A stretch of DNA of 64,000 nt. Origin: Bog-473 sp963751335 (GTDB taxonomy: Bacteria > Actinomycetota > Acidimicrobiia > Acidimicrobiales > RAAP-2). The notes under the pieces were generated by a model. That model was not told the origin of the DNA and did no database searches. It was given only the letters and a program-made list of their open reading frames with translations. This document shows positions 34,589 to 42,615 of this stretch, one piece after another; the first letter of the stretch is position 1; every line of letters begins with the position of its first letter. The stretch is taken from positions 930,001 through 994,000 of the forward strand of contig CAVVUB010000008.1 of NCBI GenBank assembly GCA_963751335.1, in the 5' to 3' direction. Made by a program: the position numbers and the translations under genes.

Positions 34589-35670
34589 GTCTGTCCATCG
34601 GCATCGTCGGCCTGCCCAACGTGGGCAAGTCGACACTCTTCAACGCGCTCACCCACAACGAAGTGCTCGCGGCCAACTACCCCTTCGCGACAATCGATCC
34701 CAACGTCGGCGTCGTCGCCGTCCCCGATGCACGACTCAAGGTCCTCTCGACCATGTACGAGGGTGCGCCGGTCGTGCCGGCCACGGTGACCTTCGTCGAC
34801 ATTGCCGGGCTGGTGCGCGGGGCATCGCAGGGGGAGGGTTTGGGCAACCAGTTCCTGGCCTCCATCCGCGAGACGGACGCGATCTGTCAGGTGGTGCGCG
34901 CGTTCCACGACGACGATGTCGTCCACGTCGACGCCCGAGTCGATCCGGTGGGCGACATCGAAACCGTCAACACCGAGTTGATCCTGGCCGATCTGCAGAC
35001 GGTCGAAAACCGCCTGCCGAAGCTGGCCAAGGAAACCAAGACCACACCCGCGCTGCGACCCAGGCTCGAAGCCGTCGAGCGCGCCCGGGGCATCCTCGAC
35101 GAGGGCCGGACCATCTCGGCGGCCACGGCGGCGGGAGAGGTGGAAGGCGCACGGTTGACCGACCTGCACCTGCTCACGGCCAAGCCCTTCATCTACGTCT
35201 TCAACATCGAGGAGGGAGCGCTCGGCGACGCCGGGGTGGTGGCCGGGTTGGCCGCCGGCATCGCGCCGGCCCCGGCCATCGTGCTCTGTGCCCAGATCGA
35301 GGCCGAGGTGGCCGGTCTCGAGCCCGACGAGGCCAAAGAGCTGCTCGACAGCTACGGGCAGGAGGAATCGGGTCTCGAGCAATTGGTGCACGTGGGCTTC
35401 GCCACGCTCGGCCTGCAGACGTTCCTTACCGCGGGCCCCAAGGAGGCCAGGGCGTGGACGATCCATGTCGGTGACACCGCCCCCAAGGCGGCCGGTGTGA
35501 TTCACACGGACTTCGAACGCGGCTTCATCAAGGCAGAAGTGATCAGTTACGAGGACCTGGTCGCCGCCGGCTCCGTGATGGCGGCGCGCAGCGTGGGCAA
35601 GGCCCGCATGGAAGGCAAGGACTACCTCATGCGCGACGGTGACGTCGTCGAGTTTCGCTTCAACACCTGA
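34585..35670 (+). CDS. ychF: Ribosome-binding ATPase/GTPase YchF (OLA1 family)
   Basis: The 361-residue Obg-family P-loop protein shows GLPNVGKST (G1), the switch I FATIDPNVGVV, DIAGLVRGASQGEGLG (G3), and the C-terminal TGS domain (about 280-360) ending in the family's EGKDYLMRDGDVVEFRFN. YchF prefers ATP over GTP, binds ribosomes and affects stress responses and start-site use. The noncanonical FNIEE in place of NKxD fits the ATP preference. The GTG start overlaps the stop of the kinase gene. Confidence 0.95.
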   Translation: MSLSIGIVGLPNVGKSTLFNALTHNEVLAANYPFATIDPNVGVVAVPDARLKVLSTMYEGAPVVPATVTFVDIAGLVRGASQGEGLGNQFLASIRETDAICQVVRAFHDDDVVHVDARVDPVGDIETVNTELILADLQTVENRLPKLAKETKTTPALRPRLEAVERARGILDEGRTISAATAAGEVEGARLTDLHLLTAKPFIYVFNIEEGALGDAGVVAGLAAGIAPAPAIVLCAQIEAEVAGLEPDEAKELLDSYGQEESGLEQLVHVGFATLGLQTFLTAGPKEARAWTIHVGDTAPKAAGVIHTDFERGFIKAEVISYEDLVAAGSVMAARSVGKARMEGKDYLMRDGDVVEFRFNT

Positions 35671-35686
35671 GAACCCTGCGGCGACG

Positions 35687-36196
35687 TCAGCCCGCGGGAT
35701 TGCCGTTTTGGTTGGGGCTGGTGACCGAGAACGACGTGGTGATCGGCTTGCCTTTCGCGTCGATGACGTACCAGAGGCCGCCGTCTTGGTCGATGGCCTG
35801 GCCAGTCACCATGCCGGGGGTGACATCGAGGTTGTAGGTGTAGAGCGGGTGCCCGCCGTAAGAAATCTGCGTCGACCCGTCTGGTCGGCGCAACGTGCCG
35901 ACCAGCGAGGGGTCCAGCCCTTGGCCCAGCCGGATCGGACCCGACTTGATGAGCGGGGGCCACTGGAACACGCAGCCATCGTTCAGACAGGCAGAGTGGG
36001 TCGGCGTGTCGGGCGCGAAGTCGTAGAGGGTGTCGCCGCCACCCGTGGCCAGGACGGGTCCGACGGGCGACTTCTGCAGTGTCAAGGTGAGGGAGACGTC
36101 TGTCGTCGGGGGCGCGGACAGGGTGGTCGAGTTCTGGTTGTTGCACGCCGCGAAGACGAGGATGACACCGACGAGGGCGGCGGGAAGGATACGCAT
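35687..36196 (-). CDS. Secreted-repeat lipoprotein (COG4315)
   Basis: This 169-residue protein starts with a lipoprotein signal peptide (MRILPAALVGVILVFAACNN, lipobox Cys18). The mature part holds two copies of the YDFAPDTPTHSACLNDGCVFQWPPL-like secreted repeat of unknown function, shortened here: LYDFAPDTPTHSACLNDG and LYTYNLDVTPGMVTGQ. Such proteins bind heme or quinone-like partners in some proposals, but the role is unproven. It follows the SCO1-like gene by 23 bases on the same strand, so both are probably exported envelope proteins of one operon. Confidence 0.82.
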   Translation of the reverse strand: MRILPAALVGVILVFAACNNQNSTTLSAPPTTDVSLTLTLQKSPVGPVLATGGGDTLYDFAPDTPTHSACLNDGCVFQWPPLIKSGPIRLGQGLDPSLVGTLRRPDGSTQISYGGHPLYTYNLDVTPGMVTGQAIDQDGGLWYVIDAKGKPITTSFSVTSPNQNGNPAG

Positions 36197-36219
36197 ACGG
36201 CGGGGCAGGCGTACCCCGG

Positions 36220-36984
36220 TCACGACGTGGGTTGGATCGTCGTCCCGAGCAGCCAACTGATGGATCTCAGGGCGTCGGCGACCGTCCAATCGGGGCCCTG
36301 CGGGTGTTGCAGGTTGTAGACGCCGCCCGAGTTGAGCAACGTGGTCAGCTTCTGGTTGAGCCGTCCCGACATGTCCGGTGCGCTCACATCGACGAAGCGC
36401 TCTTGTCCGGCGGGGTCGATGAGGATGTAGCCGTCGGTATGGTCGACGTCGTAGGTCAGCGGCTGACCGGTATACCAGTCGGTCTTCGGCGGTTGCTCCT
36501 CGGGCACCATCTGGTACGAGACCCCGAAGGGCTTCCAGAAGGCCGCGATGGCGGCTGGCGTGCCGGTCCACAGATCCCACTCGGCCCCGAACTCCCTCTC
36601 GTAGGCCGCCAGGCGGGGCACGGTGTCGCGCCCGGGGTCCACCGTCGTCTCGAGGAACACCACCTTGTTGCCCAGCCCGGCGCCGCGCACGTCGCGCTGG
36701 AGGGCGATGAAAGCGCCGGTCACGAGCGGGCACTCGTCCTGACAAAGCGAGAGGAACGGCGCCATGACGACCACCTTGCCGCGCAGCGACGCCAGGGAGA
36801 CCGGCTGACCCTCCTGGTTGGTCAGCTGCACGTGCTGGGGCGTGGGTCGCTGGAGGACCAGCCCCTGGTTGGCCGGCGGTTGGGCCGGCGCGGCCGGGCC
36901 ACCGCACGCGGCAAACAGACCTGCTCCGAGGGCGAGCAAGGTGACGAGGAGCTGCGTCCGGCGGGGTGGGGAGCCCATGTGCAT
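36220..36984 (-). CDS. SCO1/SenC-family lipoprotein (thioredoxin fold, copper-related)
   Basis: The 254-residue product has a lipoprotein signal (LLALGAGLFAACGG) and a SCO1 thioredoxin-like domain: LRGKVVVMAPFLSLCQDECPL with the CxxxC copper pair, VFLETTVDPGRDT, and the distal His in DVDHTDGYILID. SCO proteins deliver copper to the CuA site of cytochrome c oxidase or act as thiol reductases. No oxidase genes are in the window. The start may be the first ATG (36984) or the one two codons later. Expressed with the COG4315 lipoprotein gene downstream. Confidence 0.87.
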   Translation of the reverse strand: MHMGSPPRRTQLLVTLLALGAGLFAACGGPAAPAQPPANQGLVLQRPTPQHVQLTNQEGQPVSLASLRGKVVVMAPFLSLCQDECPLVTGAFIALQRDVRGAGLGNKVVFLETTVDPGRDTVPRLAAYEREFGAEWDLWTGTPAAIAAFWKPFGVSYQMVPEEQPPKTDWYTGQPLTYDVDHTDGYILIDPAGQERFVDVSAPDMSGRLNQKLTTLLNSGGVYNLQHPQGPDWTVADALRSISWLLGTTIQPTS

Positions 36985-37059
36985 CTCAATCCCTAGCGGG
37001 CGTCGGACCCTGATTGCCAGTCAGGGCGCGCCGTGTGCGCTCCTGAAGGCAGCGGCGCG

Positions 37060-37686
37060 TCAGTCCTCCTCGCCGGGTGGAAGGAAGCTGAAGGGAAGGT
37101 CCGCCAGGGAGATGAGGGTGGAGGCGATCCATCGCGTGAGCCCGTCGAAAATCGGCGTGATCGTCGGCGGGTCTTCGAGGTTTTGCTCGCTGAAGCGGAT
37201 CGAACCTTCGTAGGTCGCCTCGACCGCCCAGCGCAGACCGCCCGGCGTCGCGCCCTCGGGATGGAGGCCGCCGTCGTCCGGATGGACCTGCTCGATGGTG
37301 GTCGCCGTGCGGGCCAGGTCCGTCGGCTCGGCCAGCGGTCCGAAGGAGGGCAGGACGGCCAGAACCTTCTCCGTGTCCGGTGCCTCGGCCATGCGCTGCA
37401 CGCGCAACGCCACCTCAATGACCACTTCGGGTGACTCGTCCGGCGGTTCGCCGATCGACCAGCTCCGGTACGAGGTCTGGCTCCAGGTCGGCCAGTCGAC
37501 CGAGACATCGGCGCGCACTCGGGGCGGCTGCTCCTCGCCGGGAAGGCTGTAGGAGGTCTCCCACGAGACATCACCCAGGAACACGTCGACCTGGAAGCGC
37601 TCCTCGACCGCCTGGCGCTGGAGAAGCGCCCGGTCGAAGGAAGCCCGAATGGTGCCGATGACGTCGACGAGGAGATGGTCGAGCAC
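37060..37686 (-). CDS. Conserved protein of unknown function
   Basis: The 208-residue protein is acidic, has no signal peptide or transmembrane segment, and matches nothing I can name. It is beta-rich: FQVDVFLGDVSWETSYS, VRADVSVDWPTWSQTSY, VVIEVALRVQRM and WAVEATYEGSIRFSE alternate with Pro-rich loops, and the amphipathic C-terminus reads WIASTLISLADLPFSFLPP. The N-terminal DVIGTIRASFDRALLQRQAVEE is helical. It sits alone between SCO1-like and the divergent phosphodiesterase gene, 85 bases from that start. Codon use is like that of its neighbours, which supports it as coding. Confidence 0.75.
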   Translation of the reverse strand: MLDHLLVDVIGTIRASFDRALLQRQAVEERFQVDVFLGDVSWETSYSLPGEEQPPRVRADVSVDWPTWSQTSYRSWSIGEPPDESPEVVIEVALRVQRMAEAPDTEKVLAVLPSFGPLAEPTDLARTATTIEQVHPDDGGLHPEGATPGGLRWAVEATYEGSIRFSEQNLEDPPTITPIFDGLTRWIASTLISLADLPFSFLPPGEED

Positions 37687-37771
37687 GCCCCGCGAGGATA
37701 GGCGTGTAGGAAGCCGCCTTGGCCTCGGCCGCCAGCCGGCCGGGCCGGTCCCGGCTGTTACGGTCGATCGA

Positions 37772-38641
37772 ATGGGAATGGGGTCGGTCTGGCTGGAGCG
37801 GCGGGTGATCGCCTATGCGCACCAGGGCGGCGCCTGGGAGTCGCCCTCCTCCACGCTGCACGCCATCGGGCGGGCGCTCGAGGCGGGGGCCACGGGGATC
37901 GAGCTCGACGTCCATGCCACCGCCGACGGCGAACTCGTGGTCTGCCACGACGCCACCGTGGACAGGACCACGCCACAATCGGGGACCATCGCTTCGTACA
38001 CGCTCGAGGAACTCCGGTCCATGGACTTCTCGTACTGGTGGATCCCGGGGGCGGACGTGACACCGGGTCGGCCGCCCGCCGACTACCCCTTCCGGGGACG
38101 GGCGCCGGTCGATCGCTCCTACGGCATCGCCACGTTGCGCGAGGTGCTCGCAGAGTTCCCCGGCGTCGTGCTCAACCTCGACATCAAGCAAACGGCGCCG
38201 GTGGTGACCCCCTACGAGGAGTTGCTGGCCAAGCTGCTGAGCGAATTCGGGCGGACCGAAGACGTGATCGTGGCCTCGTTCCTCGACCAGGCCACCGACG
38301 TGTTCCGGCAGTTCGCCCCACAGGTCCCGACCTCAGCCGGAACGGTGGCGACGGCCGAGGCTTGGCAGGCCCTCCAGGCCGGGGAGCCGATGCCCGAGAT
38401 CCCGGCTGTGGCCTTCCAGGTGCCCGAGCGCCAGGGCGACCTGGTCGTGGTGGACGAGCGGTTCGTGGCGGGCGCTCATGCAGCCGGAAAAGCCGTCCAC
38501 GTGTGGACGGTGAACGACACCGAGTCGATGGAGCGCCTGCTCGGCCTGGGGGTGGACGGAATCATCTCGGACGTTCCGACCACGCTCTGCGCGGTGTTGG
38601 ACGCGGCCGGAGCAGCCTGGGGCGGGTCGGCTCGGTCCTGA
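37772..38641 (+). CDS. Glycerophosphodiester phosphodiesterase
   Basis: This 289-residue TIM-barrel enzyme carries the GDPD signature: IAYAHQGGAWESPSSTLHAI (catalytic His and first Glu region, here HQGG where HRGG is usual), GIELDVHATADGELVVCHDATVDRTT with the metal-binding Glu/Asp and second His, and VHVWTVNDTESMERLLGLGVDGIISDVP at the end. It hydrolyses glycerophosphodiesters to sn-glycerol-3-phosphate and an alcohol. No signal peptide is seen, so it is cytosolic. ATG at 37772 or 37778. Confidence 0.92.
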   Translation: MGMGSVWLERRVIAYAHQGGAWESPSSTLHAIGRALEAGATGIELDVHATADGELVVCHDATVDRTTPQSGTIASYTLEELRSMDFSYWWIPGADVTPGRPPADYPFRGRAPVDRSYGIATLREVLAEFPGVVLNLDIKQTAPVVTPYEELLAKLLSEFGRTEDVIVASFLDQATDVFRQFAPQVPTSAGTVATAEAWQALQAGEPMPEIPAVAFQVPERQGDLVVVDERFVAGAHAAGKAVHVWTVNDTESMERLLGLGVDGIISDVPTTLCAVLDAAGAAWGGSARS

Positions 38642-38652
38642 GGGGAACCTGG

Positions 38653-38736
38653 TCAGCCGCGGCCGCAGTTCGGCTTCTTGCCGTGGTTGGCCTTCTTTTT
38701 CGTCCTGAGCTTGCGCTTGACCGTTCGCTTCGACAT
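38653..38736 (-). CDS. Small ribosomal-type basic protein, bL37-like
   Basis: A 27-residue open frame encodes a highly basic protein: MSKRTVKRKLRTKKKANHG followed by KKPNCGRG. The KANHGK(K/R)PN block and size match bL37, the small protein found in the mycobacterial 50S subunit. It is too short for ordinary gene calling. There is no Shine-Dalgarno sequence; TAACAT on the coding strand shortly upstream could be a -10 box giving a very short leader. It lies in the gap between the phosphodiesterase and DUF192 genes on the opposite strand. A further small basic ribosomal protein (bS22-like) is encoded at 44901-44999. Confidence 0.72.
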   Translation of the reverse strand: MSKRTVKRKLRTKKKANHGKKPNCGRG

Positions 38737-38789
38737 GGGTCTGACATGTTAGACGGAGTGCGACAGGGCGTCCGGTAGCCTCAGCGGCC

Positions 38790-39152
38790 ATGCGGTCCGG
38801 TTGGCTGCTGCGGGACGGCGACGTGGTCTGCGCACTCGAAATGGTGGAGACGCCCGCCGAGCAGCGGCGGATCCTGAGGGAGCGGACCGGCTGCGAGGGC
38901 GCCGTGCACGTTGACGGGGTCCGGAGTCTGCACACCGCCGGCATGAAATTCCCCCTTGACGTGGCATTCCTCTCTCGCGATCACATGGTGCTCCGCGTCG
39001 CGCACCTCAAGCCCTGGCGGCTCGCCCTGGGCGGCCGAGGCGCGCAGAGTGCGGTGGCCCTGGGCGCGGGCTCCCTCGAGCGCTGGGGCCTGCGAGTCGG
39101 GGACCGACTCGAGATGCGCGAGGCGCAGCCCGGCTCGAACGGCTCGTCTTGA
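38790..39152 (+). CDS. DUF192 family protein
   Basis: This 120-residue protein has the DUF192 pattern: a small beta-domain with SLHTAGMKFPLDVAFLSRD as signature and GAGSLERWGLRVGDRLEM at the end. DUF192 proteins are often exported; this one lacks a signal peptide, as in many actinobacterial copies. Function is unknown. The stop overlaps the TTG start of rsmI, so the pair is co-translated. Confidence 0.85.
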   Translation: MRSGWLLRDGDVVCALEMVETPAEQRRILRERTGCEGAVHVDGVRSLHTAGMKFPLDVAFLSRDHMVLRVAHLKPWRLALGGRGAQSAVALGAGSLERWGLRVGDRLEMREAQPGSNGSS

Positions 39153-40030
39153 GCCCGGCCGAGATCGGGCGTGGTCGCCTGGTGCTGGTGGCCACGCCCA
39201 TCGGCAACCTGGGTGATCTGGCCCCGCGTGCTCGCCAGGTCCTGGCCGAGGCCACCCTTATCTTCTGTGAGGACACCCGACGGACCCGCGCCCTGCTCGC
39301 CGCGCTCGGCATCGGCGGGGGTGATCGGCTGGTGTCGTTGCACCGGCACAACGAGGCTGCCGGAGCGGACAAGATCGCCGAGGCCGTGGCCGGTGGCGCC
39401 ATGGTCGCGCTGGTCAGCGACGCCGGGACGCCCGGCATTTCGGACCCCGGCGCGCTGGTGACGGCCCGCCTGGCCGCCCAGGGAGAGGTGGTGACCACGG
39501 TGCCCGGGCCCTCGTCCGTCGTGGCGGCCCTGACCGTCAGCGGGCTTCCGACGGCCCGCTTCGTCGTCGAGGGCTTCCTTCCGCGCAAGGGCACGGATCG
39601 GCGGCGCCGGGTGGGTGCCCTCTTGGCGGACGAGCGTACGTCGGTGGTGCTCGAGGCGCCCGGGCGACTGGCCGCCACGCTGGACGAGCTCGCCGCGCTG
39701 GACCCGGACCGTCCGGTCGCGGTGGCGCGTGAGATGACGAAGCTCCACGAAGAGGTGTGGCGGGGGACGATGGCCGGCGCCGCCACAGAGTTCGGGGGGC
39801 GGGAGGTGCGTGGCGAGATCGTGCTCGTGGTCGGCGGCGCCCCGGCTCCTGACCCCGCCGACGACGAAGCCCTCGAAATGGCCGTGCTCGCCGTGTGGGC
39901 CGACGATCCCTCGGCCGGGCCGCGCCAAGTGGCCGACCGTGTGGCGGCGACGCTCGGGGTGGGCCGCCGCCGGGCCTACGAGGCAGCACTCCGACTACGC
40001 GGCGGCGCGACGGGGTCCGGAGGCGACTGA
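39149..40030 (+). CDS. rsmI: 16S rRNA (cytidine-1402-2'-O)-methyltransferase RsmI
   Basis: The 293-residue tetrapyrrole-methylase-fold protein has LVLVATPIGNLGDLAPRA at the N-terminus, the signature FCEDTRRTRALLAALG, VALVSDAGTPGISDPG (SAM site) and the C-terminal helical GPRQVADRVAATLGVGRRRAYEAAL. RsmI 2'-O-methylates C1402 in the decoding centre of 16S rRNA. The start is TTG at 39149, overlapping the DUF192 stop (TTGA). metG follows after 22 bases, the usual actinobacterial order. Confidence 0.95.
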   Translation: MSPAEIGRGRLVLVATPIGNLGDLAPRARQVLAEATLIFCEDTRRTRALLAALGIGGGDRLVSLHRHNEAAGADKIAEAVAGGAMVALVSDAGTPGISDPGALVTARLAAQGEVVTTVPGPSSVVAALTVSGLPTARFVVEGFLPRKGTDRRRRVGALLADERTSVVLEAPGRLAATLDELAALDPDRPVAVAREMTKLHEEVWRGTMAGAATEFGGREVRGEIVLVVGGAPAPDPADDEALEMAVLAVWADDPSAGPRQVADRVAATLGVGRRRAYEAALRLRGGATGSGGD

Positions 40031-40052
40031 GGGCACCGGTACGCTACCGGCG

Positions 40053-41597
40053 ATGCCCGCGTACTACCTGACCACGCCTATCTATTACGTCAACGACGCG
40101 CCGCACGTGGGCACGGCCTACACCACGGTGAACGCGGATGCGCTGGCCCGGTGGCACCGGCTGCTCGGCGACGACGTGTGGTTCATGACGGGCACCGACG
40201 AGCACGGCGCCAAGATCGTCGAGGCCGCCGAGGCCAACGGCGTGACCCCCAAAGAGTGGACCGACAGAACGTCAGCCCGCTTCGTCGAGGCATGGAGCCG
40301 GCTCGACATCGGCTACGACGACTTCATCCGCACGACAGAACCGCGGCACTACACCGTGGTCCAGCAGTTCCTGCAGCGGATCTACGACAACGGCTTCATC
40401 GAGCTCGCGCCCTACTTCGGCCTCTACTGCATCTCCTGCGAGGACTACTACACCGAAGACCAGTTGGTGGACGGCAAATGCCCATTGCACGGCCGGCCCG
40501 TCGTCGAGATGCAGGAGGACAACTACTTCTTCAAGCTGAGCGCGTTCGAGCAGCGGCTGCTCGACCACTACGACCGCCACCCCGAGTTCGTGCGTCCCCT
40601 TTCCAAGCGGAACGAGGCGCTCGGCTTCATCCGCGGCGGCCTGCTCGATGTCTCCATCACCCGGACCTCCTTCTCGTGGGGTGTGCCGGTGCCCTGGGAC
40701 AGCGGCCACGTGTTCTACGTCTGGTACGACGCGCTGATCAACTACCTCACCGTCGCCGGGTATGGCACTGACGAGGCGACGTTCACCACACGCTGGGCTG
40801 CGGCCCATCATCTGCTGGCCAAGGACATTTTGAAATTCCACTGCGTCTGGTGGCCGGCCATGTGCATGGCAGCCGGCATCGACCCGCCGGCCGAGATCTT
40901 CGTGCACGGATATCTGCTGATGGGCGGTCAGAAGCTCGGCAAGACGATGATCGCGGCCGGGCTGGGAGGTGACGGCGCGCCGCTCAAGATCACCGATGTC
41001 TCGCCGTTGGCCCTGGCCGACGACTTCGGCGTCGATCCGCTGCGCTACCACCTCCTGCGGGAGGTCCCGCTCGGCGGCGACGGGGACTTCTCCGACGAGG
41101 GCATCGTCGCCCGCTACAACGCGGACTTGGCCAACAACCTCGGCAACCTGGTCTCGCGGGTCACGACCGTCGTCCACTCGAAGTGCGGCGGGGTCGGCCC
41201 GAAACCGGATCCGCAGAGCGAGCTGGCCCCGGAGGCGGCCCGGGTCCTCGAGGCGGTGACGGCGGCCTGGGAGCGCTGGGCGCCCCACGAGGCGCTCGAG
41301 GAGACCTGGCGTCTGATCGGTGCGACCAACGCCCGCCTGGAGGCGGCCGAACCCTGGAAGATGGACCCGGGGCCCGAGGTCGATGCGGTGCTGGGGGACG
41401 CCCTCGAGGCGCTGCGTATCGTCGCCGTCCTCTGTTGGCCCGCCATGCCGTCGACGGCGGCCGAGATCTGGCGGCGGATCGGTGTCCCGGGCGACCCGGC
41501 ATCGGCCCGGCTGCCGCTCGGGGCCGCCTGGGGCGGCTACCCCGGTGGGGTGGCGGTGACCAAGGGCGACCCACTGTTCCCGCGGCGGAAGGTCTGA
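40053..41597 (+). CDS. metG: Methionyl-tRNA synthetase
   Basis: The 514-residue class I synthetase has TTPIYYVNDAPHVGTAY (HIGH-like HVGT), the zinc knuckle CISCEDYYT plus CPLHGRP, and WYDALINYLTVAGY. The second signature, KMSKS, reads KLGKT in GGQKLGKTMIAAG, and about nine extra residues follow it before the usual DVSPLALADDFGVDPLRYHLLREVP. The C-terminal anticodon domain (NADLANNLGNLVSRV onward) is intact, and no EMAP-like tail is present. Being the only synthetase of this kind in view, in the standard rsmI-metG-tatD order, it is probably functional despite the altered loop. Confidence 0.93.
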   Translation: MPAYYLTTPIYYVNDAPHVGTAYTTVNADALARWHRLLGDDVWFMTGTDEHGAKIVEAAEANGVTPKEWTDRTSARFVEAWSRLDIGYDDFIRTTEPRHYTVVQQFLQRIYDNGFIELAPYFGLYCISCEDYYTEDQLVDGKCPLHGRPVVEMQEDNYFFKLSAFEQRLLDHYDRHPEFVRPLSKRNEALGFIRGGLLDVSITRTSFSWGVPVPWDSGHVFYVWYDALINYLTVAGYGTDEATFTTRWAAAHHLLAKDILKFHCVWWPAMCMAAGIDPPAEIFVHGYLLMGGQKLGKTMIAAGLGGDGAPLKITDVSPLALADDFGVDPLRYHLLREVPLGGDGDFSDEGIVARYNADLANNLGNLVSRVTTVVHSKCGGVGPKPDPQSELAPEAARVLEAVTAAWERWAPHEALEETWRLIGATNARLEAAEPWKMDPGPEVDAVLGDALEALRIVAVLCWPAMPSTAAEIWRRIGVPGDPASARLPLGAAWGGYPGGVAVTKGDPLFPRRKV

Positions 41598-42400
41598 TGG
41601 CCGGCTGGTTCGATTCGCACTGTCACGTGCAGGAGGAGTTCCGCGAAGGCGAGGAAGTCGGCGAGCTCGACCCCGTCTTGGAGCGGGCCCGGGCGGCCGG
41701 CGTGGAACGACTGGTCTGCATCGGCACCGGGGTGGCCACTTCGGCCCAGGCCGTGGCCGTGGCCCGGGCGAGCGCCGGCCGCGCCCCGAGGGCGTGGGCC
41801 TCGGTCGGGCTGCATCCCCACGAGGCGTCCGAGGGGGTGGACGAGGTGGCCGCACTGCTCGAGCGCGAGCTTGCCGTCGGCGACTCTGCCGTCGTGGCGG
41901 TAGGCGAGTGCGGCCTGGACTACCACTACGAGCACTCCCCGCGTGACGCGCAACGCGCGGCGTTCGCCGCGCAGATCGCACTGGCTCACCGTCACGACCT
42001 GACGCTCGTGATCCACGCGCGCGACGCGTGGGCCGATCTCTTCGATGTCCTCACTGCTGAAGGCGTGCCGGCTCGCACCGTGTTGCACTGCTTCACCGGG
42101 GGTGTCGACGAGGTCGAGCGCTGCCTCGACGCGGGCATGTTCGTGTCGTTCAGCGGCATCGTCACGTTCAAGAACGCGGCTGACATTCGTGCCGCCGCGG
42201 AGCGCTGCCCGCTCGACCGACTGCTCGTGGAGACGGACAGCCCTTTCCTTGCTCCGGTGCCGCACCGAGGCCGGACCAACGAGCCCTCGTACCTTCCCTA
42301 CGTCGGCGAGGCGATTGCCGCCGTGAAGGGCTGCACCCCGTATGAGGTCATGGAACGGTCGGCCGCCGCGGCCGCATTCGCGTTTTCCACAGGTTCCTGA
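41597..42400 (+). CDS. tatD: TatD-family metal-dependent hydrolase
   Basis: This 267-residue TIM-barrel protein shows FDSHCHVQEEF (two metal-binding His), GLHPHEA, the metal-binding Glu in VAVGECGLDYHYEHSP, VIHARDAW, LHCFTGGV and the final ETDSPFLAPVPHRGR. TatD proteins are 3'-5' exonucleases for damaged DNA and have been linked to tRNA proofreading. The ATG shares a base with the metG stop (TGATG). The next gene encodes a cell-wall protein instead of RpfB. Confidence 0.94.
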   Translation: MAGWFDSHCHVQEEFREGEEVGELDPVLERARAAGVERLVCIGTGVATSAQAVAVARASAGRAPRAWASVGLHPHEASEGVDEVAALLERELAVGDSAVVAVGECGLDYHYEHSPRDAQRAAFAAQIALAHRHDLTLVIHARDAWADLFDVLTAEGVPARTVLHCFTGGVDEVERCLDAGMFVSFSGIVTFKNAADIRAAAERCPLDRLLVETDSPFLAPVPHRGRTNEPSYLPYVGEAIAAVKGCTPYEVMERSAAAAAFAFSTGS

Positions 42401-42508
42401 ATTGCACCCTGTTCGGAAAAATTCGAGAACCTTGTGACCTGCATGTTTAGGCGTCACTTCGGCCAGAAATCGCCACTGAGCAGGAGTTTCACATAAATAT
42501 CGCGAGTC

Positions 42509-42537
42509 TTGTCCTGTCTGACCTGGGGAAATAAAAC
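42509..42537 (+). promoter_or_regulatory. Probable sigma-70-type promoter of the RlpA-like gene
   Basis: A TTGTCC box (42509-42514) and a TAAAAC box (42532-42537) are separated by 17 bases in an AT-rich island, in strong contrast to its surroundings. Transcription would begin near 42544, leaving a leader of about 70 bases before the GTG at 42616. Confidence 0.5.
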
Positions 42538-42615
42538 TTTAAAACGCTCTTCCCCATTTTGGATTTGCGCGGGCTGGGACCTTCTCCTAGCTTTTTCCGA
42601 AACCCCCCCGCCCCC

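Noticed and set aside
42401..42615. A ydaO-type (cyclic di-AMP) riboswitch before the cell-wall gene
   Set aside because: The AT-rich stretch looks like a promoter with a short leader, and the conserved ydaO parts are not visible.
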